Shown one piece after another: positions 1-8,032 of a stretch of DNA of 64,000 nucleotides. The position numbers were made by a program, and so were the translations under genes. Every line of letters starts with the position of its first letter. The first letter of the stretch is position 1. The notes beneath the pieces were generated by a model. The model worked only from the letters and a program-made list of their open reading frames with translations, was not told the origin of the DNA and did not search any database. Origin of the DNA: Mesorhizobium sp. M4B.F.Ca.ET.203.01.1.1 (GTDB taxonomy: Bacteria > Pseudomonadota > Alphaproteobacteria > Rhizobiales > Rhizobiaceae); NCBI RefSeq assembly GCF_004791025.1, contig NZ_SRUO01000014.1, forward strand, positions 118,758-182,757, given 5' to 3'.

Positions 1-312
1 CGGCCAACCGGTGCCGGAATCGAATTTGGTCTCCGAGGGATAGACCGGCAGGTCGCAGCCGGCGCAGGCGAAGATGCCCTTGCGGTGCTCGTTGAGCAGC
101 GGGCTGGTGCCCGGATATTCGGTGCCTTCCTTGCGCAGCACATTATACGCCGCGTCGGACAGGATGGCGCGCCATTCGGCGTCGGTCTTGGTCACTTCGA
201 AGGTCTCGGCGGCGCGGGCGTCTGGCGCGCCACCAATGCGCAGCAAGGCAGCCGTGCCGGCCAGCACCGCGGCGGCCGCGGCGCCGCTCAGGAGAAGATC
301 GCGACGGTTCAT
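1..312 (-). CDS. msrB: Peptide-methionine (R)-S-oxide reductase MsrB, Tat-exported, 3' end outside window
   Basis: Reduces methionine-R-sulfoxide in oxidised proteins. The first 104 residues are visible and the reading frame is open to the window edge, so the catalytic cysteine region is missing. The protein starts MNRRDLLLSG, a twin-arginine motif followed by an Ala/Leu-rich stretch and an ARA-AE cleavage-like site, so it is predicted to be periplasmic. The mature part has the MsrB fold features: an EWRAILSDAAYNVLRKEGTE segment, a CAGC zinc pair (residues about 83-86) and SGTGWP. The ATG at 312 is preceded by a GGAGGAATT-type ribosome site. It probably repairs envelope proteins, which fits the redox and stress flavour of the next genes. 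Confidence 0.9.
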   Translation of the reverse strand, partial: MNRRDLLLSGAAAAAVLAGTAALLRIGGAPDARAAETFEVTKTDAEWRAILSDAAYNVLRKEGTEYPGTSPLLNEHRKGIFACAGCDLPVYPSETKFDSGTGWP

Positions 313-516
313 GGGACAATTCCTCCAATGCCGGTTTGCCAGATTTTCGCGCCAAGCGAAAATCAAAAGCGGTTGACGCCTCCCAACGAAAACTCCGCGC
401 CGGCTCCACTTCACGTGGACGGCGCGGAGCAAGCGGTCAGTCGCACGGCCTACAGGAGAGGAGCCGCGCAACCGGGGAAGGCCTTTGCCATGTCTTCGCT
501 GGCAGCGGCCTCTTTG

Positions 517-1074
517 TTACATCTTCGGCAGCAGCACCTTGTCGATGACGTGGATGACGCCGTTAGACTGCCGGACGTCGGCGATGGTGACATTGGCGAC
601 ATTGCCGTTCTCGTCGGTCACGGTGACCTTGCCCTTGTCGGCCTTGAGCGTCAGTTCGCAGCCGCCGGCGGTCTTGACCTTGTGCGCGCCGCCATCGGCC
701 TTGGCCATCTTGGCGACGTCGGCGGCCATCGCCTTGGCGGCGATGACGTGGCAGGTCAGGATCTTGGTGAGCTTGTCCTTGTTCTCGGGCTTGAGCAGCG
801 TCTCGACCGTGCCGGCGGGCAGTGCGGCGAAGGCCTCGTTGGTCGGCGCGAAGACGGTGAACGGGCCGGCGCCCTGCAGCGTGTCGACCAGGCCGGCGGC
901 CTTGACGGCGGCGACCAGCGTGGTGTGGTCCTTCGAATTGACGGCATTCTCGATGATGTTCTTCTTGGCATACATCGGCGCGCCGCCGACCATCGGATTG
1001 GCGGCAAAGGCGGCGGCACCGAGCGCGGAAAGACCAATGGTACCGGCGAGCAAAAGGGTGGCGAATTTACGCAT
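517..1074 (-). CDS. Secreted fasciclin-domain protein
   Basis: 185 aa. It has a cleavable signal peptide (MRKFATLLLAGTIGLSALG, ending near AFA-A) followed by one FAS1 domain. The first FAS1 box is seen as GPFTVFAPTNEAFAALP and the second as NGVIHVIDKVLLP at the C-terminus. FAS1 proteins are cell-surface or periplasmic adhesion proteins; their ligands are rarely known. An AGAGGAGAT-type ribosome site precedes the ATG. The gene lies downstream of, and on the same strand as, an ECF sigma/anti-sigma pair, with a 225-base gap that can hold its own promoter. In mycobacteria SigK/RskA controls fasciclin proteins MPT70/MPT83, so control by the neighbouring sigma factor is a reasonable inference. Confidence 0.88.
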   Translation of the reverse strand: MRKFATLLLAGTIGLSALGAAAFAANPMVGGAPMYAKKNIIENAVNSKDHTTLVAAVKAAGLVDTLQGAGPFTVFAPTNEAFAALPAGTVETLLKPENKDKLTKILTCHVIAAKAMAADVAKMAKADGGAHKVKTAGGCELTLKADKGKVTVTDENGNVANVTIADVRQSNGVIHVIDKVLLPKM

Positions 1075-1299
1075 GATTTCTATCTCCTCTGGATATCGTT
1101 GCCCGTCTTTGGGAACACCAGGAGATACGGGGTAGACTTTTAGGAGTTTCGTCGGGCTCTCAAAAAATTTTATCTGGCCTTGCGCGCGACGAAATTACGT
1201 TGATGAGCGCGCAGTCGGAAAGAAACTTTCCTCGCTTCAACCTGACGCAGGATAGATTTCGATTATTCTTTCAGGCAGATCTCCCGGCCCTCGAAGAGA

Positions 1300-2016
1300 C
1301 TAGATGCCCTTCAGGTCGCCCGCGGCGACAACCGGCCCGGTCGGCTGGCCGGTCGGCGAGCCCCCGACAGGCTCCACGCTAACCGCGAGCACGGCGCCTT
1401 GCGCGAGCTTCTGCTCGACGGCCGGGGTGACCGCCATATGCGTGATCTGGCCGGCGGGGATGACGCCCATCGAGACCGGCGCGTTCTTGCCCTCGATCAT
1501 CCACAGCTCGAAATCCTTGCCGGCGGCGCGCTCGCCGGAGACAAGGGAGAGGCCGACATCGCGCCGCGCCGCGTCGTAGACGACGAGATATTTGACGTCG
1601 CTGCCGTCGGCGGCCAGCGAGGCGACCAGCCGCGCCTGCGGCTCGACCACCGGCGGATTGACGTAGGGCAAGGCAATGGCGATCGCCAGCGCAGCGACCG
1701 CCGCGGCGGCGAGGCCGCGCCAGAAGGCGAGGCTCGACCAGAGGCCGGGGCGCGATTCCTGCGCGAACAGCCGGCGATCGATCGCCTCCTTGACCCTGAT
1801 CGGAGGCTCGGTCTCCGGAAAGGCAGCGGCCATCGGCGAAAGGTGAACCTCCCAGCGGTCGACAAGGCGAGCGAAGGCGGCGTCTGCCTCGATGCGGCGG
1901 GACGCGATCTGGCGTTCGTCCGCGGCCAGGACGCCAAGAACGTATTCGGCGGCGAACAGGTCGTCGCCTCCACGTTCCGGTCCGTTTTCCTCTGCCAGCG
2001 TCATCTTTCCAGGCAT
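1300..2016 (-). CDS. Anti-sigma factor, RskA/ChrR-like, single membrane span
   Basis: 238 aa. The N-terminal about 90 residues form a cytoplasmic anti-sigma region (ERGGDDLFAAEYVLGVLAADE). One membrane helix follows (about residues 97-117, Ala/Leu/Ile-rich after FWRG), then an extracytoplasmic RskA-type domain containing DFELWMIEG and VEPVGGSPTGQPTGPVV near the C-terminus, typical of this family. It should bind and hold the ECF sigma factor encoded immediately upstream; the two reading frames overlap by 16 bases, which favours equal expression. I see no HxxxCxxC zinc motif, so release is more likely by proteolysis or a conformational signal than by zinc-thiol oxidation. Confidence 0.88.
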   Translation of the reverse strand: MPGKMTLAEENGPERGGDDLFAAEYVLGVLAADERQIASRRIEADAAFARLVDRWEVHLSPMAAAFPETEPPIRVKEAIDRRLFAQESRPGLWSSLAFWRGLAAAAVAALAIAIALPYVNPPVVEPQARLVASLAADGSDVKYLVVYDAARRDVGLSLVSGERAAGKDFELWMIEGKNAPVSMGVIPAGQITHMAVTPAVEQKLAQGAVLAVSVEPVGGSPTGQPTGPVVAAGDLKGI

Positions 2017-2540
2017 TCCCTGAGTTTCAACAGGCTGCGCCGCAGCCAGGTCCGCATCGTGTTCAGCGGCACGCCATGGCGCTCCGCCAGCTCGGCATAG
2101 CTTTCGCCGTTCAGATAGGCGCCCCGGACGGCCGCCGCCCGGTCTTTCTCCAATTCATCGAGGCAATGGTAGATGCGCACGGATTCACCGCCCGCCACGG
2201 CCATGGCCTCCGGTCCCGGCGCCGGATCGGCCACGTCGAGCGCGGCATCGATATAGGCGGCAGGCTCTCGCCGCGCCCGGATGCGATCGATCGCATGATT
2301 GCGCGCAATGGCCACCAGCCAGGAAATCGGGCTTAGATCGGAGACCGCGAAACGATCCGCCTTCGTCCAGATTTTGACGAAGACCTCCTGAAGCGCTTCT
2401 TCCGCATCTCCCCTGTCCTTCAATACACGAAGGCAGACGCCGAAAAGTTTCGCGCTGGTCTGCCGGTAGAGCAGATCAAACGCTGCCCGGTCCTTCATTG
2501 AAGTCCGGACGATCAGCTGGCTGATATCCTGCGGCGCCAT
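2001..2540 (-). CDS. ECF RNA polymerase sigma factor, SigK-like
   Basis: 179 aa. Region 2 covers about residues 20-95 (YRQTSAKLFGVCLRVLKDR, DAEEALQEVFVKIW, SWLVAIARNHAIDRIRARR) and region 4 about 125-178 (GESYAELAERHGVPLNTMRTWLRRSL, a helix-turn-helix that reads the -35 element). There is no C-terminal extension. Overlap with the anti-sigma gene shows they are co-expressed. Likely targets include its own operon and the adjacent fasciclin gene, by analogy with SigK-RskA systems. A shared promoter motif could not be fixed by eye. Confidence 0.92.
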   Translation of the reverse strand: MAPQDISQLIVRTSMKDRAAFDLLYRQTSAKLFGVCLRVLKDRGDAEEALQEVFVKIWTKADRFAVSDLSPISWLVAIARNHAIDRIRARREPAAYIDAALDVADPAPGPEAMAVAGGESVRIYHCLDELEKDRAAAVRGAYLNGESYAELAERHGVPLNTMRTWLRRSLLKLRECLER

Positions 2541-2694
2541 GGCGGCAAATTAGAGGATTGCCATACATTTGCAACGGCGCAGGCAATACTGTCCTCCTCA
2601 AAGCTTGCGATGATCTTTGCTGACGATGGGTTCGCGCGCCGTTGCCAAGCAAATCGGCTGCCGCTAGCCTCCGGGCCGGCGGAGGACAGCGGCG

Positions 2695-4185
2695 ATGTCG
2701 GTCGAGCGGGTGCTGTGGGAAGAGGATGCGACCGGCCTGGCCGGCCTTGTCCAGAAGGGTGAGCTCTCGCCGCAGGAGCTTGTCGACGCGGCAATCGCGC
2801 GCGCCGAGGCGACGCGCCCCGACATCAATGCCATCGCCGAGCCGCTTTATGATGCGGCGCGGGCACGCGCCAGGACGGTCGACCGCACGCTGCCGCTCGC
2901 CGGCGTGCCCTTCGCGCTGAAGGACCTCGGCATCGGCCTGAAGGGCGTGCCGATCCATGGCGGCAGCCGCATCCCGGCTTTCACGGCCGACTACAATTCG
3001 GTGATGGTCGAGCGCCATCTCGCCGCCGGCCTGATCCCGATCGCCACCAGTACCTCGCCCGAGCATGGGCTGCGGCTGATGACGGAATCGGCGGCTTTCG
3101 GCATCACCCGCAATCCGTGGAATACCGGCCACACCACCGGCGGCTCGTCGGGGGGCGCGGCGGCACTGGTGGCTGCCGGCGTGGTGCCGGCGGCGCATGC
3201 CTCCGATGGCGGCGGCTCGATCCGGGTGCCTTCGGCCTGCAGCGGGCTGGTGGGCCTGAAGACCTCGCGCGGCCGCGTGCCGCTGACGCCGCTCACCAGC
3301 GAAAGCTGGTTCGGCATGGTCGTCGACCACGCGATCGCCCGATCGGTCAGGGATTCGGCGCTGTTGCTCGACCTGACGCACGGGCCGGATCCGCTGTCGC
3401 CCTACGGCGCGCCGGCGCCGAAAGGCAGCTTCGCCGCGGCCGCGGCGCGCGATCCCGGCAAGCTCAGGCTCGCCGTCTACCGCAAGTCGCCGCTCGGCCT
3501 GCCGATTTCGGCCGAGACGCTGAGGGCGCTGGACACGGCGATCGCGCTGGCGCGCGAGGGCGGCCATACGGTCGAAGAGATCGACCTGCCCTATATCGGG
3601 CGCGATTTCATGGCCGATTTCTGCAAGACGGTGACCTCGGCGGTGGCCGGCACGATACGCGCCGAGGCGTTGCGCGTCGGCCGCGGCGTTCTCGGCGAGC
3701 GGGCCACGCGCGTGCTTGCCCGCTTCGGCGATATCATCCCGGCCGGCGAACTCTATGAGATCCTGCAGCGGCTCAATGCCACGTCGCGCCGGCTGATCGC
3801 CGAGACGGCGCCGTACGACGCCGTGCTGATGCCGATCATCGCGCACCCGCCGCTGGCCTGCGGCGCCATGGACCCGAAGGGCGCCGACGAGTTGATCGAG
3901 AACCTGCTGGACAAGCTGCATTTGACCAGGCTGCTCAGGATCAAATCGTTCCTCGGGCAGCTGATGGACAAAAGCCTCTGGTTCACCCACTGGCCGGCGA
4001 TCCAGAATGTCACCGGCCAGCCGTCGATCGCGCTGCCGGTGCATGTCACCGAGGCCGGCCTGCCGCTCGGCATCCAGGCGGCGGGGCGCCCGGGCGACGA
4101 GGAGACGCTTTTGTCCTTCGCCGCGCAGATGGAGAAGATCTCGGGCTGGCAGAAGCGGCGGGCGCCGCTGAAGGTGCCCGGCTAA
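2695..4185 (+). CDS. Amidase-signature family hydrolase
   Basis: 496 aa. It carries the amidase signature: catalytic Lys76 in PFALKDLG, the cis-serine Ser151 in GGSSGG and the nucleophile Ser175 in SDGGGSIR. Length matches the family (about 450-500). It hydrolyses an amide bond, but the substrate cannot be read from sequence. GatA is unlikely because there is no gatB or gatC nearby. A GGAGGACAGCGGCG ribosome site precedes the ATG. The gene stands alone between the divergent sigma-factor operon and argB. Confidence 0.9.
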   Translation: MSVERVLWEEDATGLAGLVQKGELSPQELVDAAIARAEATRPDINAIAEPLYDAARARARTVDRTLPLAGVPFALKDLGIGLKGVPIHGGSRIPAFTADYNSVMVERHLAAGLIPIATSTSPEHGLRLMTESAAFGITRNPWNTGHTTGGSSGGAAALVAAGVVPAAHASDGGGSIRVPSACSGLVGLKTSRGRVPLTPLTSESWFGMVVDHAIARSVRDSALLLDLTHGPDPLSPYGAPAPKGSFAAAAARDPGKLRLAVYRKSPLGLPISAETLRALDTAIALAREGGHTVEEIDLPYIGRDFMADFCKTVTSAVAGTIRAEALRVGRGVLGERATRVLARFGDIIPAGELYEILQRLNATSRRLIAETAPYDAVLMPIIAHPPLACGAMDPKGADELIENLLDKLHLTRLLRIKSFLGQLMDKSLWFTHWPAIQNVTGQPSIALPVHVTEAGLPLGIQAAGRPGDEETLLSFAAQMEKISGWQKRRAPLKVPG

Positions 4186-4275
4186 TTTCATAAATTGTGA
4201 CAGCAAAGCCGTTTGCGACCCGAACCAATTCCCGCTAAGACGCGCGCCATCCTTGCCACTTTGGGAACGAGACCG

Positions 4276-5169
4276 ATGACGGACATCGCCGCCACCGCCG
4301 AAATGCAGGCCGCGCTGCTTTCGCGGGCGCTGCCCTATATGCAGCGCTACGAGAACAAGACCGTCGTGGTGAAATATGGCGGCCACGCCATGGGCGACAG
4401 CGAGCTCGGCAAGGCCTTCGCTCGCGACATCGCGCTGTTGAAACAATCCGGCGTCAATCCGATCGTGGTGCATGGCGGCGGACCGCAGATCGGCGCCATG
4501 CTCAACAAGATGGGCATCGAATCCAAATTCGAAGGCGGCCTGCGCGTCACCGACCAGAAGACGGTCGAGATCGTCGAGATGGTGCTGGCCGGCTCGATCA
4601 ACAAGGAGATCGTGGCGCTGATCAACGCCGAGGGCGAATGGGCGATCGGGCTGTGCGGCAAGGACGGCAACATGGTGTTCGCCGAAAAGGCGCGCAAGAC
4701 CATGATCGACCCGGACTCCAACATCGAGCGGGTGCTCGATCTCGGCTTCGTCGGCGAGCCGGTCGAGGTCGACCGCACGCTGCTCGACCTGCTCGCGCGC
4801 TCCGAGATGATCCCGGTGCTGGCCCCGGTGGCGCCCGGCCGCGACGGCCACACCTACAACATCAATGCCGATACTTTCGCCGGCGCGATCGCCGGCGCCT
4901 GCAAGGCCTCGCGGCTCTTGTTCCTAACCGACGTGCCCGGCGTGCTCGACAGGAACAAGACGCTGATCGACGAGCTGACGGTTTCCGAGGCCAAAGCGCT
5001 GATCAGGGACGGCACGGTGTCGGGCGGCATGATCCCGAAGGTCGAGACCTGCATCGAGGCGATCGAGCGCGGCGTCGAAGGCGTCGTCATCCTCAACGGC
5101 AAGACGCCGCACTCGGTGCTGCTTGAGCTGTTCACCGAGCACGGCGCCGGCACGCTGATCGTGCCCTGA
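4276..5169 (+). CDS. argB: Acetylglutamate kinase
   Basis: 297 aa. Phosphorylates N-acetyl-L-glutamate in the second step of arginine synthesis. Family motifs are VVKYGGHAMGD near residue 38, HGGGPQIG near 76, the arginine-sensing-type N-terminal helix (AEMQAALLSRALPYMQRYE), and GGMIPKVETC and NGKTPHSVLLELFTEHGAGT at the C-terminus. The ATG at 4276 was chosen over an upstream in-frame codon because the family begins with this helix and the resulting length is normal. The N-terminal helix marks the hexameric form that is feedback-inhibited by arginine. Confidence 0.97.
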   Translation: MTDIAATAEMQAALLSRALPYMQRYENKTVVVKYGGHAMGDSELGKAFARDIALLKQSGVNPIVVHGGGPQIGAMLNKMGIESKFEGGLRVTDQKTVEIVEMVLAGSINKEIVALINAEGEWAIGLCGKDGNMVFAEKARKTMIDPDSNIERVLDLGFVGEPVEVDRTLLDLLARSEMIPVLAPVAPGRDGHTYNINADTFAGAIAGACKASRLLFLTDVPGVLDRNKTLIDELTVSEAKALIRDGTVSGGMIPKVETCIEAIERGVEGVVILNGKTPHSVLLELFTEHGAGTLIVP

Positions 5170-5199
5170 AGCGGCCTGCCGATCAGCCTGGCTGTTCTG

Positions 5200-5598
5200 T
5201 CAGGCGGGTTGAGGCAGGCGGGCGATGACCTTTATTTCGAAATCAAAGCCGGCCAGCCAATTGACGCCGACCGCAGTCCAGTTGGTGTAAGGCGGTTCGC
5301 CAAACACTTTCAACCGAACGGCATCGAACGCTGCCCATTGCGCTGCAGGATCGGTGTGGAAGGTGGTGACGTCGACAATATCGTCGAACGTGCCGCCGGC
5401 GGCTTTCAGCACAGCTGCGAGGTTGTCGAAGGCCAGCTGGACCTGCTTCTCGAAGATCGGCTCGGGCGAGCCGTCCTCACGGCTGCCGACCTGGCCCGAG
5501 ACGAACAGAAGGTCGCCCGAGCGGATCGCCGCCGAATAGCGGTTGATTTCATAAAGGGCCTGCCTGCCGGCAGGGAAGATTGCGTCACGTTTGCTCAT
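5200..5598 (-). CDS. RidA/YjgF-family protein lacking the usual catalytic arginine
   Basis: 132 aa, normal for the Rid fold: NRYSAAIRSGDLLFVSGQVG at the N-terminus and FEIKVIARLP at the C-terminus. Classical RidA deaminates reactive enamine/imine intermediates using an Arg in a PxRxAV motif; here the aligned segment reads YTNWTAVGV, with Trp in its place. It therefore probably belongs to a divergent Rid subfamily without proven imine deaminase activity. The ATG at 5598 is used because it sits about 6 bases after a GGA; an ATG two codons upstream (5604) is also possible. Three identical-type palindromes lie in its promoter region, so it is probably repressed by a dimeric regulator. Confidence 0.87.
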   Translation of the reverse strand: MSKRDAIFPAGRQALYEINRYSAAIRSGDLLFVSGQVGSREDGSPEPIFEKQVQLAFDNLAAVLKAAGGTFDDIVDVTTFHTDPAAQWAAFDAVRLKVFGEPPYTNWTAVGVNWLAGFDFEIKVIARLPQPA

Positions 5599-5673
5599 TG
5601 TCATTCCATTCAGATGTGGCAGACCAAATCTGCTGGCGATCCGGGCCTGCGTTCCATGGTCCGGGACAATTCA

Positions 5674-5739
5674 CATACGCCCCGTATGCCTGAGATGGGT
5701 GCATACGTGACGTATGTCAATACGCATACGTTACGTATG
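5674..5739. promoter_or_regulatory. Cluster of three 15-bp palindromic operators (CATACG-N3-CGTATG)
   Basis: Three sites share the same half-site and 3-base spacer: 5674-5688 (spacer CCC), 5702-5716 (CATACGTGACGTATG) and 5725-5739 (CATACGTTACGTATG). The last two are palindromic over all 15 bases except the centre. Starts are 28 and 23 bases apart. They lie 76-141 bases upstream of the RidA-like start, in the only promoter region available to it, and beyond the stop of the convergently placed radical SAM gene. Short odd palindromes of this type are typical of TetR-family repressors. No TetR gene is in the window, so the regulator is encoded elsewhere. Confidence 0.7.
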
Positions 5740-5761
5740 TCTGTAAATGGCAGCGAACCCC

Positions 5762-7306
5762 TCAGGCGCCGGGTGAGATTGCAACGGTCGCTTCGGCCGG
5801 CTTGCGCGGCGGCCGCATGACCACCATCGATTCTTCCTCGGCGTCCTGCGGCGCGCCCCAGAATTCGGCGAGCGTCGGCCCGTCCGTCACGCGGCGGTCG
5901 CGGGCCAGAAAACCCCAGACTTCGCGAAACCAGACGCGGCGGCCCATCTTCGTGTACCAGCGCATCGAATGGCGCTGCTCGGGATCGCGGTGGAAGAGGA
6001 TTCGCGCCAGCGCCTTCGGCCGCGACTGCACGGCGAGCTCGATCAGCTTGACGCTGAAGAACAGCATCCAGGGTTTTAGCCGCGTCATCCTCAGCACCTG
6101 GTGCTTGTAGTCCCACAGCCGGACGTCGCTCTGGATCACCGTCCGATCCTTGGCGATGCGGAAGAAAGGCGTCCAGCGGTGCGGCGTGACATAGAGCGCC
6201 TGGATCTGGTCGGGATCGTAGGCGATCAGCTGGCGGAAGCCGCGCCAGAGGTCGCGAAAGCCCTCGTCCTCGAAGCCGGCCACCCAGGTCGCCATCGACA
6301 ATATGCCATGCTGACGCAGCAGGCGGATCGCCTCGCGGTCTGAAGCCGTGCTGCCACCCTTGCGGATCAATGACAGCGTCTCCTCGTCGGTGTTCTCCAT
6401 GCCGAGCAGCCAGCGGATGACGCCGGCCTTGCGGTAAAGATGCAGGATATCGGCATCGCGCACGATGTCGTCGGCGCGGGTCGAGCCGACGATCAGCACC
6501 GGCACGTCTTCAGCGATCATGGCGTCGAGAAAGGCGCGCCAGGCTTTCTTCGACGAGGTCGGGTTCTCGTCGGCGAGATTGATCAGCTCGACGCCGTGCT
6601 CGCGGTGCAGCCAGGCAATCTCGCGCGCGAAGTTCTTGGGGTCGCGATGGCGCCAGCGGGTCCAGAAGCCGCGCTGGCCGCAATAGTTGCATAGATGCGG
6701 ACAGCCTCGGGAGAACTGCATGACCACGGCGCGCTTGCCGCCCCAGTAGCTGTAGCGGCGGTGGTCGATCAACTCCCAGCCGACGCGGTAATCATCGAGC
6801 GTGGCGATGGTGCCTGCCGAACGGGTGGCGAACGGACGGCCGAGATCGTCGCGATAGGCGATGCCGGCCACATCGGCGAGCGGCCGCCGCCGGTCCAGCG
6901 CCTCGATCAGCGACACGATGGTCGCCTCGCCCTCGCCGCGCACGATGACGTCGAAGGCTTCCGTTCCCGCCAGTATGTCGCGCCAGTGATAGGTCGGGAA
7001 GATGCCGCCATACACCAGCGTCGCCGGCGCGCGGCCCTTGACCATGCGCGCGATTTGCAGCGCGGTCGGATGCGCCGAGGTGGAGCCGGAATGGCCGATC
7101 AGGATGCAGTCGGGACCGTCGCCCAGGGCATCCTCGACGAGCGCGGGAAGCGACATCGGCCCGAACTCGGCATCGACGAGGCGGACCTGATGGCCGGCAT
7201 CGAGCAGCGGGCCGCCGAGCGCCAAAAGGCCGAGCGGCGGCAGATGGTCGTCCGGCACGCGGCTGCCGATGGCGGTGTGCGGCGGGTTGATCAGCACGAT
7301 CTTCAT
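5762..7306 (-). CDS. Radical SAM protein with N-terminal B12-binding-like domain (BchE/Elp3-like architecture)
   Basis: 514 aa. Residues 1-150 form a cobalamin-binding-type Rossmann domain (MKIVLINPPHTAIGSRVP, LIGHSGSTSAHPTALQIARM), although the DxHxxG cobalamin ligand is not obvious. The radical SAM core follows, with the cluster motif CPHLCNYC in FSRGCPHLCNYCGQRGFW. The C-terminal about 130 residues are a helical DUF4080/4070-type tail. Such enzymes carry out methylations, cyclisations or other radical chemistry; the substrate is unknown. The ATG at 7306 has an AGGAAGG site 6 bases upstream. No pathway neighbours are present, so it looks like a single-gene unit. Confidence 0.85.
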   Translation of the reverse strand: MKIVLINPPHTAIGSRVPDDHLPPLGLLALGGPLLDAGHQVRLVDAEFGPMSLPALVEDALGDGPDCILIGHSGSTSAHPTALQIARMVKGRAPATLVYGGIFPTYHWRDILAGTEAFDVIVRGEGEATIVSLIEALDRRRPLADVAGIAYRDDLGRPFATRSAGTIATLDDYRVGWELIDHRRYSYWGGKRAVVMQFSRGCPHLCNYCGQRGFWTRWRHRDPKNFAREIAWLHREHGVELINLADENPTSSKKAWRAFLDAMIAEDVPVLIVGSTRADDIVRDADILHLYRKAGVIRWLLGMENTDEETLSLIRKGGSTASDREAIRLLRQHGILSMATWVAGFEDEGFRDLWRGFRQLIAYDPDQIQALYVTPHRWTPFFRIAKDRTVIQSDVRLWDYKHQVLRMTRLKPWMLFFSVKLIELAVQSRPKALARILFHRDPEQRHSMRWYTKMGRRVWFREVWGFLARDRRVTDGPTLAEFWGAPQDAEEESMVVMRPPRKPAEATVAISPGA

Positions 7307-7415
7307 GGCGGACCTTCCTGTTCGATGGTCCACCTGACCTAGCCGGCGATCTGGATGCCGACTTGGCCCTGTTCAGCAGTTTCGGTGCAGCTTTTCCGCA
7401 AAAAATGGCGCGTGG

Positions 7416-7892
7416 CTACTTCCTGAGATGCCCGAGCGGCACGTGGCCGGGCCCCTTGATGTTCTGCAGCACGAGTTGGGTGTGGACGTCGCGGACGCCG
7501 TCGAGCCGCATCAGCCGGTGCATGACGAAGGAGTTGAGCTCGTCGACCGAAGGCACCATGACATGCAGCAGGAAATCGTGGTCGCCGGTCATCGTCCAGC
7601 ACGACGAAACCTCGTCCATGCGCTGCACGGCGGCGATGAAGCTCTCGGGCGAGCCGTCGCTGTGGCTGACCAGCCGCACCTGGATGAACACCTCGACCGT
7701 CAGGCCGACGGCGCGGCGGCTGATGACGGCGGCAAAACCCTTGATGATGCCGGCGTCCTGAAGCGCCTCGAAACGCCGCGCGCAAGGCGTGGTCGAGAGG
7801 CCGATCTGCTGCGCCAGTTCCGACACGGGCTTGCGTCCGTCGCGCTGCAGGATGTCGAGCATCTTGATCTCGAAATCGTCAAACTGAGGCAT
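7416..7892 (-). CDS. Lrp/AsnC-family transcriptional regulator
   Basis: 158 aa. N-terminal winged helix-turn-helix (DILQRDGRKPVSELAQQIGL, TTPCARRFEALQDAGII), then a RAM ligand-binding domain (VEVFIQVRL, SCWTMTGDHDFLLHVM, VRDVHTQLVLQNIKG). Lrp proteins are octameric or dimeric regulators that sense amino acids. It is divergent from the phenylalanine hydroxylase gene across a 140-base gap, so it most likely controls that gene in response to phenylalanine or tyrosine. The ATG at 7892 is preferred over a GTG two codons earlier because GGAGAG lies 6-7 bases before the ATG. Confidence 0.93.
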   Translation of the reverse strand: MPQFDDFEIKMLDILQRDGRKPVSELAQQIGLSTTPCARRFEALQDAGIIKGFAAVISRRAVGLTVEVFIQVRLVSHSDGSPESFIAAVQRMDEVSSCWTMTGDHDFLLHVMVPSVDELNSFVMHRLMRLDGVRDVHTQLVLQNIKGPGHVPLGHLRK

Positions 7893-8032
7893 TTTCACTC
7901 TCCAGCAGCTTTTCGATAGCTTCTTTTACCTCAAATAGCGCGAGCGGACCATTAGGAAAGCGGAATTGCCTCGCCGCCTCCGGCTAAATTGGCGACACGA
8001 TTGCCACTCATGAATCCGCCAGGAGAACAGCC

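Noticed and set aside
1075..1299. Defined ECF promoter motif upstream of the fasciclin gene
   Set aside because: Candidate GGAAC/CGTC-like elements were not shared convincingly with the region upstream of the sigma gene, so no site is claimed.
2476..4851. Long open frame on the minus strand opposite the amidase and argB
   Set aside because: Its product is Arg/His/Asp-rich with no domain, as expected from the antisense of GC-rich genes; the plus-strand genes have full motifs.
5610..6116. Minus-strand frame overlapping the 3' end of the radical SAM gene and the operator cluster
   Set aside because: Arg-rich antisense-type composition and no motif; it crosses palindromes that act as regulatory DNA.
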